From Bacteroidota bacterium (GTDB taxonomy: Bacteria; Bacteroidota; Bacteroidia; Chitinophagales; Saprospiraceae), in the NCBI GenBank assembly GCA_024277695.1, contig JAJRUR010000077.1, positions 1 through 7,221 of the forward strand: a stretch of 7,221 nt of DNA, written 5' to 3'. Shown here piece after piece: positions 1-7,221 of this stretch (position 1 is the stretch's first letter; the number at the start of each line of letters is the position of its first letter). Position numbers and translations under genes: made by a program. Below the pieces are notes generated by a model. That model saw only the letters and a list, made by a program, of their open reading frames with translations. It was not told the origin of the DNA and made no database searches.

Positions 1-2970
1 TGCGTCCTAGTGCTATACTTTTGCTTGAACGCTCTGAGTGCCCAAATTACCTTGCCGCAGAATGGCGTGAAGGATCAGCGATCTATCCCGATAGCCTTTG
101 TGCATGCCCAGATAATCGTCTCTGCGGATAAGACGCTCCAAGATGCTACATTACTCATCCAAGAAGATAAGATCATCGGAGTAGGGAAACAGCTACGGAT
201 CCCGGAAAATGCTCGGATTATCGATGCCCAAAGACAGTTTATCTATCCTTCGTTTATCGATTTATACAGCGATTATGGACTTCCTGAACCCAAGTCGATC
301 GGAAAAAGCCCCCGACTCTTACCGCAGATGAAGTCCAATAAAAAGGGGCCTTTTATGTGGAATGAAGCGCTCAAACCTGAGTTTCAAGCAGTCAATGCAT
401 GGAACTATGACAAAAAACAAGCCATAGCAATGCAAAAAAAAGGATTTGGTGTAGTCCTCAGTCACCTACCGGATGGTATCTGTCGCGGTACTGCGGCGTT
501 AGTTGCTGTTGGGGTTAAAGACCCTCATCAGGCAGTCATTGAACCTAATGCTGCTCAAGTCCTTTCTTTTAGTAAGGGGAAGTCCACACAGACTTATCCC
601 ACATCCCTTATGGGATCGATTGCCCTTCTTCGGCAGACATATCTCGATGGCCAATGGTATGCTACGGCTTCTGACAAAAAAGAAAAAAATCTTTCACTTG
701 AAGCATGGAACAAAAATCTTTCCCTACCACAAATCTTTTCTACGAACTACTTGCTCGATATTTTTAGGGCAAACGAAATAGCCTCTACTTATAACCAGCA
801 ATATATCTTTAAAGGATCCGGTGACGAATACCAGCGATTGGATGCACTAAAAAAAATACATCCCAAGCTTATCATTCCAATGAAGTTTCCCGATGTGTTG
901 GATCTTACAGATCCGATGGAGGCAGTCCAAACGGGACTCACTCAGATGCTCCACTGGCAAAATGCAGCCCACAATCCTCGCCTACTCGATGAGGCCGGTA
1001 TCCGGTTCGCTATTACGGGGTACGATAATTCGGATTTTAAGTCCAATGTATTGAAAGCCATTCGGTATGGACTCCATAAAAGCACCCTGCTACGCGCCTT
1101 AACATCTACACCTGCAAAATGGATCAACCAGTCCAATACGATCGGATCGATAGAGTCCGGCAAACTGGCCAACTTCTTTATCTGCGACGGGGATTATTTT
1201 GAAAAAAACACTAAAGTTCTTGAGCATTGGACTCTAGGCAAAAGAAATATTTTGGAGCCAAATAAAGCAGTCTTGACACCGGGTAATTATAATCTCGTTA
1301 TCGATGATATGGTATTTGTGATGCAAGTCAAATCCAAAAAAAATAAAAACAAATTATTTATAGTCCATCAGGATACGACCAAAATAAAAATGGATTATAA
1401 AATCGATGACAGAATGATTTATCTAAATTTCGCCGGACCAAATACAGCCTTCTATTCGCTGACGGGTGTCATTCAAGAGCCCGGAAAATGGTCAGGAACA
1501 GGCACGGATCCTGTGGGTAATTGGGTACAGTGGAAAGCCATAAAAATCGGCGAACCGGATAAAAAAGAACTCGAATCTAAAGATAAAAAAAACACGCAAG
1601 AAGAAACTATCGAAGAGCCGATCATTCCTTTTCCTTTTTCAGCTTACGGCTGGTTAGAGCCTCCCGAACAAAAAAAATATCTTATCAAAAATGCTACCCT
1701 TTGGACCAACGAAGCTCAAGGCATCATCAAAAATGGTGATGTGCTGATCCAAAATGGTAAGATCATCAAAGTAGGCAAAGATCTCAAAGCAGCCGGAGCC
1801 GTGGTCATCGATGCTACGGATAAGCACTTGACTTCGGGGATCATCGACGAGCATACACACATCGCTATCAGTCGCGGAGTCAACGAAGGATCACAAGCTA
1901 GTTCTGCAGAAGTGAGCATAGCGGATGTAATCAACTCTGAGGACATCAATATATATCGCCAACTCGCCGGTGGAGTCACTGCTGCCCAACTACTACACGG
2001 ATCTGCTAATCCGATAGGTGGTCAGTCGGCCATTGTCAAATTTAGATGGGGAGCTACTCCCGAAGAGATGAAAATAAAAGGTGCTGACGGATTTATAAAA
2101 TTTGCCCTTGGCGAAAATGTCAAACAGGTCAATTGGGGAGATAAGTTCAGAAAGCGATTTCCTCAAACGCGTATGGGGGTAGAACAAGTCTATATGGATA
2201 TGTTTAACAGAGCAAAAGAATACCAAGAGGCCAAAGCCAAAACACCATCCATGCGCAAAGATCTCGAACTCGAAACACTGAGCCAGATCATCAACAAAAA
2301 AAGATTCATTACTTGTCACTCTTACCAACAAGGAGAGATCAATATGCTGATGAAAGTAGCCGACCACTTTGGCTTCAAGATCAATACCTTTACACATATC
2401 CTCGAAGGATACAAAGTGGCTGATAAAATGAAGCAACACGGTGTAGGGGCATCTACTTTTTCAGATTGGTGGGCATACAAGTATGAAGTTATCGATGCCA
2501 TACCGCACAATAGCACCATTATGGATGATATGGGCATAACCGTAGCTATCAACTCTGATGATGCCGAAATGGCACGCCGTCTCAATCAAGAAGCTGCCAA
2601 GTCGGTGATGTACGGTGGATCCACAGAAGAGGCGGCATGGAAAATGGTTACGCTCCATCCTGCCAAACTCCTCCATCTCGACCATCGTATGGGTAGCATC
2701 AAACCCGGCAAGGATGCAGATTTGGTCATCTGGTCGGACAACCCACTTTCTATTTATGCACGTGCCGAAAAAACTTTTGTCGATGGAAAAATCCTTTTTG
2801 ATATCGATCAAGATGTACAAAAACGCGACTGGATCAAAGCGCAGCGTACCAAACTAATCCAAAAAATGATCCAAGCCAAAAAAGACGGTGCTAAAACCTC
2901 CAAACCCAAAATAAAAAAACACCATCTCTATCATTGTGATAGTATAGATGAGCAAGAGACCAATCATTAA
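1..2970 (+). CDS. Exported tandem-domain amidohydrolase (5' end outside window)
   Basis: This is a long amidohydrolase-superfamily protein, probably periplasmic, with an unknown amide- or peptide-like substrate. The frame is open to the left edge. The first visible residues, CVLVLYFCLNALSA then Q, are the hydrophobic core and cleavage site of a signal peptide, so the GTG at 10 is unlikely to be the true start. Counting from that GTG (986 codons), residues 25-415 form a first amidohydrolase domain. Its metal motif is lost: D84-L-Y86-S-D88 stands where DxHxH is expected, although the closing GSIESGKLANFFICDGD strand is kept. Residues 420-550 are a beta-rich bridge with a charged linker. Residues 555-935 form a second domain, of imidazolonepropionase-like type, with H615-T-H617, H770 (TCHS), H796 (FTHILEG) and D850 (NSDD) as likely metal ligands. 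K697 is a candidate bridging lysine, but this is uncertain. The tail is Lys-rich and ends with HHLYHC. The next gene starts 27 bases downstream. The family assignment is firm; the substrate is not known. Confidence 0.9.
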   Translation, partial: CVLVLYFCLNALSAQITLPQNGVKDQRSIPIAFVHAQIIVSADKTLQDATLLIQEDKIIGVGKQLRIPENARIIDAQRQFIYPSFIDLYSDYGLPEPKSIGKSPRLLPQMKSNKKGPFMWNEALKPEFQAVNAWNYDKKQAIAMQKKGFGVVLSHLPDGICRGTAALVAVGVKDPHQAVIEPNAAQVLSFSKGKSTQTYPTSLMGSIALLRQTYLDGQWYATASDKKEKNLSLEAWNKNLSLPQIFSTNYLLDIFRANEIASTYNQQYIFKGSGDEYQRLDALKKIHPKLIIPMKFPDVLDLTDPMEAVQTGLTQMLHWQNAAHNPRLLDEAGIRFAITGYDNSDFKSNVLKAIRYGLHKSTLLRALTSTPAKWINQSNTIGSIESGKLANFFICDGDYFEKNTKVLEHWTLGKRNILEPNKAVLTPGNYNLVIDDMVFVMQVKSKKNKNKLFIVHQDTTKIKMDYKIDDRMIYLNFAGPNTAFYSLTGVIQEPGKWSGTGTDPVGNWVQWKAIKIGEPDKKELESKDKKNTQEETIEEPIIPFPFSAYGWLEPPEQKKYLIKNATLWTNEAQGIIKNGDVLIQNGKIIKVGKDLKAAGAVVIDATDKHLTSGIIDEHTHIAISRGVNEGSQASSAEVSIADVINSEDINIYRQLAGGVTAAQLLHGSANPIGGQSAIVKFRWGATPEEMKIKGADGFIKFALGENVKQVNWGDKFRKRFPQTRMGVEQVYMDMFNRAKEYQEAKAKTPSMRKDLELETLSQIINKKRFITCHSYQQGEINMLMKVADHFGFKINTFTHILEGYKVADKMKQHGVGASTFSDWWAYKYEVIDAIPHNSTIMDDMGITVAINSDDAEMARRLNQEAAKSVMYGGSTEEAAWKMVTLHPAKLLHLDHRMGSIKPGKDADLVIWSDNPLSIYARAEKTFVDGKILFDIDQDVQKRDWIKAQRTKLIQKMIQAKKDGAKTSKPKIKKHHLYHCDSIDEQETNH
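2923..2950 (+). other. Imperfect hairpin at the 3' end of the first amidohydrolase gene
   Basis: The inner stem CTATCA (2928-2933) pairs perfectly with TGATAG (2937-2942) across a TTG loop. After a 3-base bulge (TAT), CATCT (2923-2927) pairs with AGATG (2946-2950). The result is an 11-pair interrupted stem inside the last codons of the gene, about 50 bases before the next start. No T-run follows, so it is not a standard intrinsic terminator. It could affect mRNA processing or stability, or be chance. Confidence 0.3.
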
Positions 2971-2997
2971 ATACAGAAAGAAATAAAAATAAATAAA

Positions 2998-4278
2998 ATG
3001 ATCTTTTCAAAAATAATTTCAATTACACTGGGACTACTGTTAGTAAAGGGCTTGTATGCTCAACAAACTCCGGCTCCTCCACAGACAACATCTATCCTCA
3101 TCACCAATGCTACGATCTATACGCAAGGCAAAAAATTAGAAGGAGCTGCTATTGCTTTTAGTAATGGAAAAATTGATTTTGTCGGTAATCAAAACATCCC
3201 AACCGGTTATGAAAAAATTATCGACGCAAAAGGCAAAAATATCTATCCCGGACTGATAGCACCCAATACACAGCTGGGGTTGCGCGAAATATCTGCCGTA
3301 CGTGCTACAGCTGATTATGTAGAAGTGGAGGCTATGAATCCAAGTGTTCGCTCCATCATTGCCTACAATACAGATTCTAAAGTGACTCCTACAGTACGCT
3401 CTAACGGTGTGTTGATCGCCGAAATAGCTCCTACAGGCAGAGTCATATCCGGACGCTCCAGTATCGTCCAACTCGATGCTTGGAACTGGGAAGATGCCGT
3501 CATATCAGAAGATAATGGCATCCATCTCCATTGGCCTGCAAGATATCGTAGAGCAAGTGGAAGAGGAGAAGCCCGACGTGTCAAACCCAATGAACAATAT
3601 AGTGATCAAGTCGCTCAGATCAAATCTTTTTTTGAAGATGCCAAAGCGTATCAAAAAAGAGCGGACTATCAAGAAAAAAATCTAAAACTAGAGGCTTGCA
3701 GGACACTCTTTGGCCGAAAGGCAAAACTATATATCCATACCCATGATGCGCCTTCAATGATGGAAGCTGTTTTGATGGCAGAAGATCTCCATGTCCAACC
3801 GGTCATCGTAGGCGCCGCAGATGCGCATTTGATTTTGCCATTTCTTCAGGAGCATCACGTACAAATAATATTGGCTAATACCCAGCGTCTTCCGAGGTTT
3901 GATGATAGCGATATTGATCAGCCCTATAAACTCGCCGGACAGTTGGAAAAAGCCGGTATCTTATTTGGCTTTGGGATAGATGGATACTGGCAACAACGCA
4001 ACTTGGCATTTCAGGCCGGTCAAGCTGTGGCCTATGGTTTGGATTACAAAAAAGCCATCGATGCATTGACCATCAATACTGCCAAAATCCTCGGCATAGA
4101 CCATCGCTTGGGAAGCTTAGAAGTGGGCAAGGATGCAACTTTTATTATTACAAATGGTGATGTACTGGACATGCGCAATAGTATCTTGAGTTCAGCATAT
4201 ATCAGTGGAAGAAAAATAGACTTAGATAATAAACAAAAGGCTTTGAACAAAAAGTTTAGAAACAAGTATGGGATTTAA
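2998..4278 (+). CDS. Exported amidohydrolase-like protein lacking the HxH motif
   Basis: This is a 426-residue amidohydrolase-fold protein. Residues 1-21 are a signal peptide (hydrophobic ISITLGLLLVKG, cleavage likely after LYA before QQ), so it is probably periplasmic. The ATG at 2998 is chosen because the signal peptide begins there; the leader is A-rich with no Shine-Dalgarno sequence. Residues 33-86 are the N-terminal beta-sandwich, ending in YPGLI. Canonical DxHxH follows this point in active enzymes, but here the chain reads A88-P-N90-T-Q92. The stretches VRSIIAYNTDSKVTPTVRSN and LDAWNWEDA match, from memory, a conserved Bacteroidota subfamily that also lacks HxH. IHTHD (246-250), H277 and D328 (GFGIDGYW) lie where later metal ligands could be. 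Residues 368-386 form the closing GSLEVGKDATFII strand. The set of metal ligands looks incomplete, so it may be a pseudoenzyme or a partner subunit of the upstream protein; this is inference. It overlaps the next gene by 11 bases. Confidence 0.9.
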   Translation: MIFSKIISITLGLLLVKGLYAQQTPAPPQTTSILITNATIYTQGKKLEGAAIAFSNGKIDFVGNQNIPTGYEKIIDAKGKNIYPGLIAPNTQLGLREISAVRATADYVEVEAMNPSVRSIIAYNTDSKVTPTVRSNGVLIAEIAPTGRVISGRSSIVQLDAWNWEDAVISEDNGIHLHWPARYRRASGRGEARRVKPNEQYSDQVAQIKSFFEDAKAYQKRADYQEKNLKLEACRTLFGRKAKLYIHTHDAPSMMEAVLMAEDLHVQPVIVGAADAHLILPFLQEHHVQIILANTQRLPRFDDSDIDQPYKLAGQLEKAGILFGFGIDGYWQQRNLAFQAGQAVAYGLDYKKAIDALTINTAKILGIDHRLGSLEVGKDATFIITNGDVLDMRNSILSSAYISGRKIDLDNKQKALNKKFRNKYGI

Positions 4279-6460
4279 TCCAATGCATACGGTATTTGTG
4301 GGGCTGTGCTGTTTGTTGAGTTCTTTTCTCATAGCGCAGGGGGATTCGTATAGCAAGTCTGTAGGAGAACGTCCCAATATCCAAGCAGTAGCACTAGATG
4401 ATACGCCTCAGATAGATGGAGAGATACTCCACGACCCTGTATGGCAAAAAATACATCCCATAGCTGCTATGTGGCAATCCAAACCCAGCATCGGAAGCCC
4501 TGCAAGCGAAAGAACCGAAATCAGAATAGCCTATAGCTCCACGACACTATATCTGTCTGCTGTCTGTTATGATAGCGAACCGAAAAAACTAGTAGCAGCT
4601 GATAACCGACGCGATGCATCCCTCGATAATATGGATGCTTTTTTGTTTATTCTGGATACTTATCACGATGGTCAAAATGGATTTGTGTTTGGTACGAATA
4701 TCGAGGGCTTGGAATATGATGCCCAAGTAACCAATGAAGGCATAGGTGGTTTTGGTGGAGGGCGCCAACGCGGTGGCAGTATTGGAGGCTTCAACCTCAA
4801 TTGGGATGGCAGCTGGCAGGTCAAAACTCAAGTTGGGGATTTTGGATGGAGTGCAGAGTTCGCTATTCCCTTGCGAACTTTGAGATTTGCAGCAGGAAAT
4901 GATAAAGTTTGGGGTATTAACTTCAGAAGAAATATCCAAAAAAATAACGAAATAGATTATTGGGCATCACTTCCTTTGGAGTTTAATCTGAACAGAGTAT
5001 CGCTCGCCGGTACTGTTTCTAATCTACATCTCAAAAGCCCGGGCAATCTAAAACTGATTCCTTATGTGCTGAGCAGTACTTCCATACATAATACGGGCTC
5101 AAAATCTGTACAAGTTGATTTTGATGCAGGAGCAGACATGAAGTATAGCGTCAGTCCCTCCATGACCTTAGATATTACTTATCATCCGGATTTTGCTCAG
5201 GTAGAAGTAGATGATGAACAAATCAATCTAGATCGTTTCAATCTATTTTTTCCTGAGAAAAGACCTTTTTTTCTTGAAAATGCCGGACTTTTTTCTGTAG
5301 GGAGCCCCGGAGAAGTGGATTTGTTTTTTAGTCGCCGTATAGGAATCGCAGAAGGAGGAAGCGTAGTACCTATTTCTGCAGGAGCCAGACTATCCGGCAA
5401 GATCAACAAAACCAATATCGGATTGCTTTCTATGTTTACCGAATCCCGTTTTGACGTACAGACACCAAAAAATAATTTTAGTGCGGCACGCATAAGCCAT
5501 GAATTTAAAGCCAGATCTTCTGTAGGGGCACTCTTTGTCAGCAAACAGCCCCTCGGATCAGAGATAGGTCATTTTAATAGAACTTATGCGATAGATGGAA
5601 AGTGGGGATTGGGTCAGAAAGCACAGCTTTCCGGCTTTATAGCCAAAACCAAATCACCCAATGATCTTGGAGATAATTATGCTCTGAAGATGCAAGCCCG
5701 ATATGATTGGAAAGGTTGGTTGCTCAATGCAGCCTATACCGAAGTAGCCAGGAGTTTTAATCCTGAAGTGGGTTTTTTGCGACGAACTGCATTCCGAAAA
5801 CCTGAAGTGCTAATTTTTAGAAGGATTCGACCCAAGGATTTTCATGGATTTCTCGAATTTAGACCACATGTATCTTATCGTGGCTTTTGGGGTATCGATG
5901 GATATCAAGAGACGGGTTTTCTGCATATAGATAATCACTGGGTATGGAAAAACGGACTGGAGATCCATACAGGCATCAATTTTACTACCGAAGGAGTACG
6001 CAATGATTTTACACTCGTTGAGGTGCTTGTGCCCAAAGGAGTTTATAAACACAAAGAAGCCCAAATAGTCTTCAGAACCAATGCCAGCAAAACACTTTCT
6101 ATCAGTACTTTTCATAGATTGGGTGGTTTCTTTGGAGGTAAGAGATATGCCAACAGAGTGTCCCTTAACCTCAGACTTGGGGACAAATTTAATGCTGTTA
6201 CGAGTGTCAATAACAATATCATCCAACTACCCGGAGGAGACTTTAATACCAATATATTTTCTTCTCGATTATCCTATTCTTTCACGCCCCGTACATTTGC
6301 CCAAGCACTCATACAGTACAATAGTGTCACCAATAAATGGTCTGCCAATGTCCGATTCGGAAAACTTCGGGATGCCAATACCGGATTGTTTTTAGTCCTC
6401 AATACAGCGACGGAATCTTTCTTGATAAAGTATTCGCGCGTGATAGAGCTGATCAAGTGA
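4268..6460 (+). CDS. CBM9-like / DUF5916 outer-membrane beta-barrel protein
   Basis: This 730-residue protein belongs to the Bacteroidota family annotated as carbohydrate-binding family 9-like with a DUF5916 C-terminal part. It has a signal peptide (VFVGLCCLLSSFLIA, cleavage likely before QGDS). ATG 4268 gives an 11-base overlap with the previous gene. ATG 4283 (residue 6) would remove the overlap and still give a full signal peptide, so the start is ambiguous. Residues 47-240 are the CBM9-like beta-sandwich (IDGEILHDPVWQ; NMDAFLFILDTYHDGQNGF), with a Gly-rich loop at 157-175 before FNLNWDGSW. Residues 260-730 are the DUF5916 part, with hallmarks DFAQVEVDDEQINLDRFN, FFPEKRPFFLENAGLF (327-342), LFFSRRIG and, near the end, SYSFTPRTFAQALIQYNSV. 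Alternating aromatic strands suggest an outer-membrane barrel; this is prediction. Function in the family is unknown to me. Gene order suggests work with the two exported amidohydrolases. The frame is intact, and length is normal for the family. Confidence 0.9.
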   Translation: MGFNPMHTVFVGLCCLLSSFLIAQGDSYSKSVGERPNIQAVALDDTPQIDGEILHDPVWQKIHPIAAMWQSKPSIGSPASERTEIRIAYSSTTLYLSAVCYDSEPKKLVAADNRRDASLDNMDAFLFILDTYHDGQNGFVFGTNIEGLEYDAQVTNEGIGGFGGGRQRGGSIGGFNLNWDGSWQVKTQVGDFGWSAEFAIPLRTLRFAAGNDKVWGINFRRNIQKNNEIDYWASLPLEFNLNRVSLAGTVSNLHLKSPGNLKLIPYVLSSTSIHNTGSKSVQVDFDAGADMKYSVSPSMTLDITYHPDFAQVEVDDEQINLDRFNLFFPEKRPFFLENAGLFSVGSPGEVDLFFSRRIGIAEGGSVVPISAGARLSGKINKTNIGLLSMFTESRFDVQTPKNNFSAARISHEFKARSSVGALFVSKQPLGSEIGHFNRTYAIDGKWGLGQKAQLSGFIAKTKSPNDLGDNYALKMQARYDWKGWLLNAAYTEVARSFNPEVGFLRRTAFRKPEVLIFRRIRPKDFHGFLEFRPHVSYRGFWGIDGYQETGFLHIDNHWVWKNGLEIHTGINFTTEGVRNDFTLVEVLVPKGVYKHKEAQIVFRTNASKTLSISTFHRLGGFFGGKRYANRVSLNLRLGDKFNAVTSVNNNIIQLPGGDFNTNIFSSRLSYSFTPRTFAQALIQYNSVTNKWSANVRFGKLRDANTGLFLVLNTATESFLIKYSRVIELIK

Positions 6461-6462
6461 TC
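6451..6462. repeat. Short inverted repeat over the convergent stop codons
   Basis: GATCA, AG, TGATC is a perfect 5-base inverted repeat with a 2-base centre. It contains the TGA stop of the DUF5916 gene (6458-6460) and, on the other strand, the TGA stop of trmB (6455-6453). The arms are too short and the loop too tight for a terminator, and no T-run follows on either strand. The symmetry probably follows in part from two overlapping TGA stops facing each other. Confidence 0.4.
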
Positions 6463-7136
6463 GCAAACCGGATGTATTTTATCAAGCGGCCTGCTTTGAG
6501 ATGCTGGCGTTCATAATAAGTTATTATATCGAGATCAGGATGAGCTAACTCTCCACTATAAATGTCTTTTTGCGCAGTGAGTAGTCGCGTATGAGGATAT
6601 GTGCTCAAAACGTCCAAAGTCGATTGATAGAGCGTAGGGTCATCCGTTTTGAGATGAATACTACTTTTTGGCTTGAGGATCTGTCGGTAACTGTCCAAAA
6701 ATCGAGGAGCTGTCAGTCTTCGACTTTCTTTTTTTAGAAATGGATCCGGAAATGTGATCCAGATTTCGTCCAGCTCACCGGGCTTGAAATGTCGCGCAAT
6801 TTGTTCTATCCGTATGCGTAAAAAAGCTACATTGTCTAGCCCGAGCCGGAGTGCTTTGGCAGCACCTTTCCATAGTCGTGCTCCTTTGATATCTACCCCG
6901 ATATAATTGCGATTGGGGTATCGCGTACTGAGTTCAATAGTATATTCTCCTTTGCCACAGGCTAGCTCGAGGCAGATGGGATGGTCGTTGTCAAAGTATG
7001 TATGCCAATGTCCTACCATACACTTTTGTCCATAGTCCACATGCTGTAGTTCATCACTTAGGGCATCGAATGTTTGAAAGAAATTGGGCATCTGCAGACT
7101 ATCCGCAAAACGTTGGAGTTTATTTTTACGCGCCAT
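6453..7136 (-). CDS. trmB: tRNA (guanine-46-N7)-methyltransferase TrmB
   Basis: This is a cytoplasmic SAM-dependent enzyme that makes 7-methylguanosine at position 46 in the tRNA variable loop. With the ATG at 7136 it is 227 residues, normal for the family. The SAM-binding loop is LELACGKGEYT (56-66), followed by the acidic strand end GVDIKGARLWKGA (80-92). The family signature TFPDPFLKKESRRLTAPRFL is at 128-147, HLKTDD at 161-166, and the C-terminal YERQHLKAGRLIKYIRF near the end. The start was chosen because MARKNKLQRF matches the usual Bacteroidota TrmB N-terminus. An upstream in-frame TTG at 7175 would add 13 residues (MYFLFFKKLNILW) not expected in this family, and it falls inside the predicted promoter -7 box. 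The stop overlaps the end of the convergent DUF5916 gene by 8 bases. It is a housekeeping gene with no evident link to the plus-strand set. Confidence 0.95.
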   Translation of the reverse strand: MARKNKLQRFADSLQMPNFFQTFDALSDELQHVDYGQKCMVGHWHTYFDNDHPICLELACGKGEYTIELSTRYPNRNYIGVDIKGARLWKGAAKALRLGLDNVAFLRIRIEQIARHFKPGELDEIWITFPDPFLKKESRRLTAPRFLDSYRQILKPKSSIHLKTDDPTLYQSTLDVLSTYPHTRLLTAQKDIYSGELAHPDLDIITYYERQHLKAGRLIKYIRFAIT

Positions 7137-7172
7137 CCAAAGTATATTGAGTTTTTTAAAAAATAAAAAGTA

Positions 7173-7180
7173 CAAAAATA
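7173..7180 (-). promoter_or_regulatory. Predicted Bacteroidota -7 promoter box for trmB
   Basis: On the minus strand this reads TATTTTTG, an exact match to the Bacteroidota -7 consensus TAnnTTTG. Transcription would begin a few bases downstream, leaving a leader of roughly 30 A/T-rich bases before the ATG at 7136. The -33 element is weak: about 20 bases upstream there is only GTTTC, not a clear TTTG. The position fits and supports the 7136 start, but an AT-rich match of this length can arise by chance. Confidence 0.5.
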
Positions 7181-7181
7181 C

Positions 7182-7221
7182 TCAATTGGACTCGTCTTTG
7201 AAACTGTAGATGTGATTGTAA
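7182..7221 (-). CDS. Possible C-terminal end of an upstream gene (partial)
   Basis: Read on the minus strand from 7220, the frame gives YNHIYSFKDESN and then TGA at 7184-7182. The composition looks like an ordinary soluble protein C-terminus, and the stop falls just before the predicted trmB promoter. Only 12 codons are visible, so this cannot be told from intergenic sequence, and no product can be named. A second minus-strand frame is also open from the window edge to a TAA at 7158-7156, but it reads through the promoter box into a hydrophobic AT-rich run and looks less like protein. Confidence 0.25.
   Translation of the reverse strand, partial: YNHIYSFKDESN

Noticed and set aside
10..12. 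GTG as the start codon of the first amidohydrolase
   Set aside because: The frame is open to the window edge, and the residues around it are already the hydrophobic core of a signal peptide with no positively charged n-region. The real start most likely lies upstream of position 1.
1993..2439. 148-codon minus-strand open frame
   Set aside because: It lies entirely within the conserved catalytic domain of the first gene on the other strand, has a Cys/Phe/His-rich composition and no recognisable family. It is a shadow frame.
2971..2997. Possible promoter between the first and second genes
   Set aside because: The 27-base A-rich spacer has no TAnnTTTG-like box and is too short for a full promoter, so co-transcription is the simpler reading.
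4304..4318. Lipoprotein signal at the Cys pair in the DUF5916 protein leader
   Set aside because: The residues before the cysteines (VGLCC) do not match a lipobox, which needs a small residue directly before Cys, and a better signal peptidase I site follows at LIA/QG.
5810..6226. 138-codon minus-strand open frame within the DUF5916 gene
   Set aside because: It is antisense to a region with clear DUF5916 character, and has no recognisable motif or leader. It is a shadow frame.
7152..7163. TTTTTTAAAAAA palindrome in the trmB leader
   Set aside because: It is a pure A/T palindrome with no loop and no GC stem, so it cannot act as a terminator. AT-rich leaders are ordinary in this phylum.

Overview
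The window looks like chromosomal DNA from a member of the Bacteroidota. Three things point there: the exported amidohydrolase families, a DUF5916/CBM9-like outer-membrane protein (a family typical of this phylum), and a match to the Bacteroidota -7 promoter consensus TAnnTTTG in front of the last gene. Start codons also lack Shine-Dalgarno sequences, as is usual in the group. I cannot place it below phylum level.

Layout. Positions 1-2970 (+) hold the nearly complete 3' part of a long exported amidohydrolase. It has two amidohydrolase domains in one chain, and its real start lies just left of the window. After 27 bases, 2998-4278 (+) encodes a second, shorter exported amidohydrolase-like protein. 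It overlaps the start of the third gene, 4268-6460 (+), an exported CBM9-like/DUF5916 protein predicted to be an outer-membrane beta-barrel. The tight spacing and overlap suggest one transcription unit, whose promoter is not in the window. On the other strand, 6453-7136 (-) encodes TrmB, the tRNA (guanine-46-N7)-methyltransferase. It runs tail to tail into the DUF5916 gene with an 8-base overlap. A possible C-terminal end of another minus-strand gene lies at 7182-7221.

How the genes fit together. The three plus-strand proteins all begin with Sec-type signal peptides, so they form an envelope set: two soluble periplasmic or envelope-attached hydrolase-fold proteins and one outer-membrane protein. 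Of the three amidohydrolase domains, only the C-terminal domain of the first protein keeps the HxH metal motif. In the other two the histidines are replaced (Y/D and N/Q). My inference is that one active domain works alongside two non-catalytic, structural or substrate-binding relatives, possibly with the barrel as import or docking partner. The substrate is unknown. TrmB is an unrelated housekeeping gene. No mobile elements, CRISPR arrays, tRNA or rRNA genes were seen.
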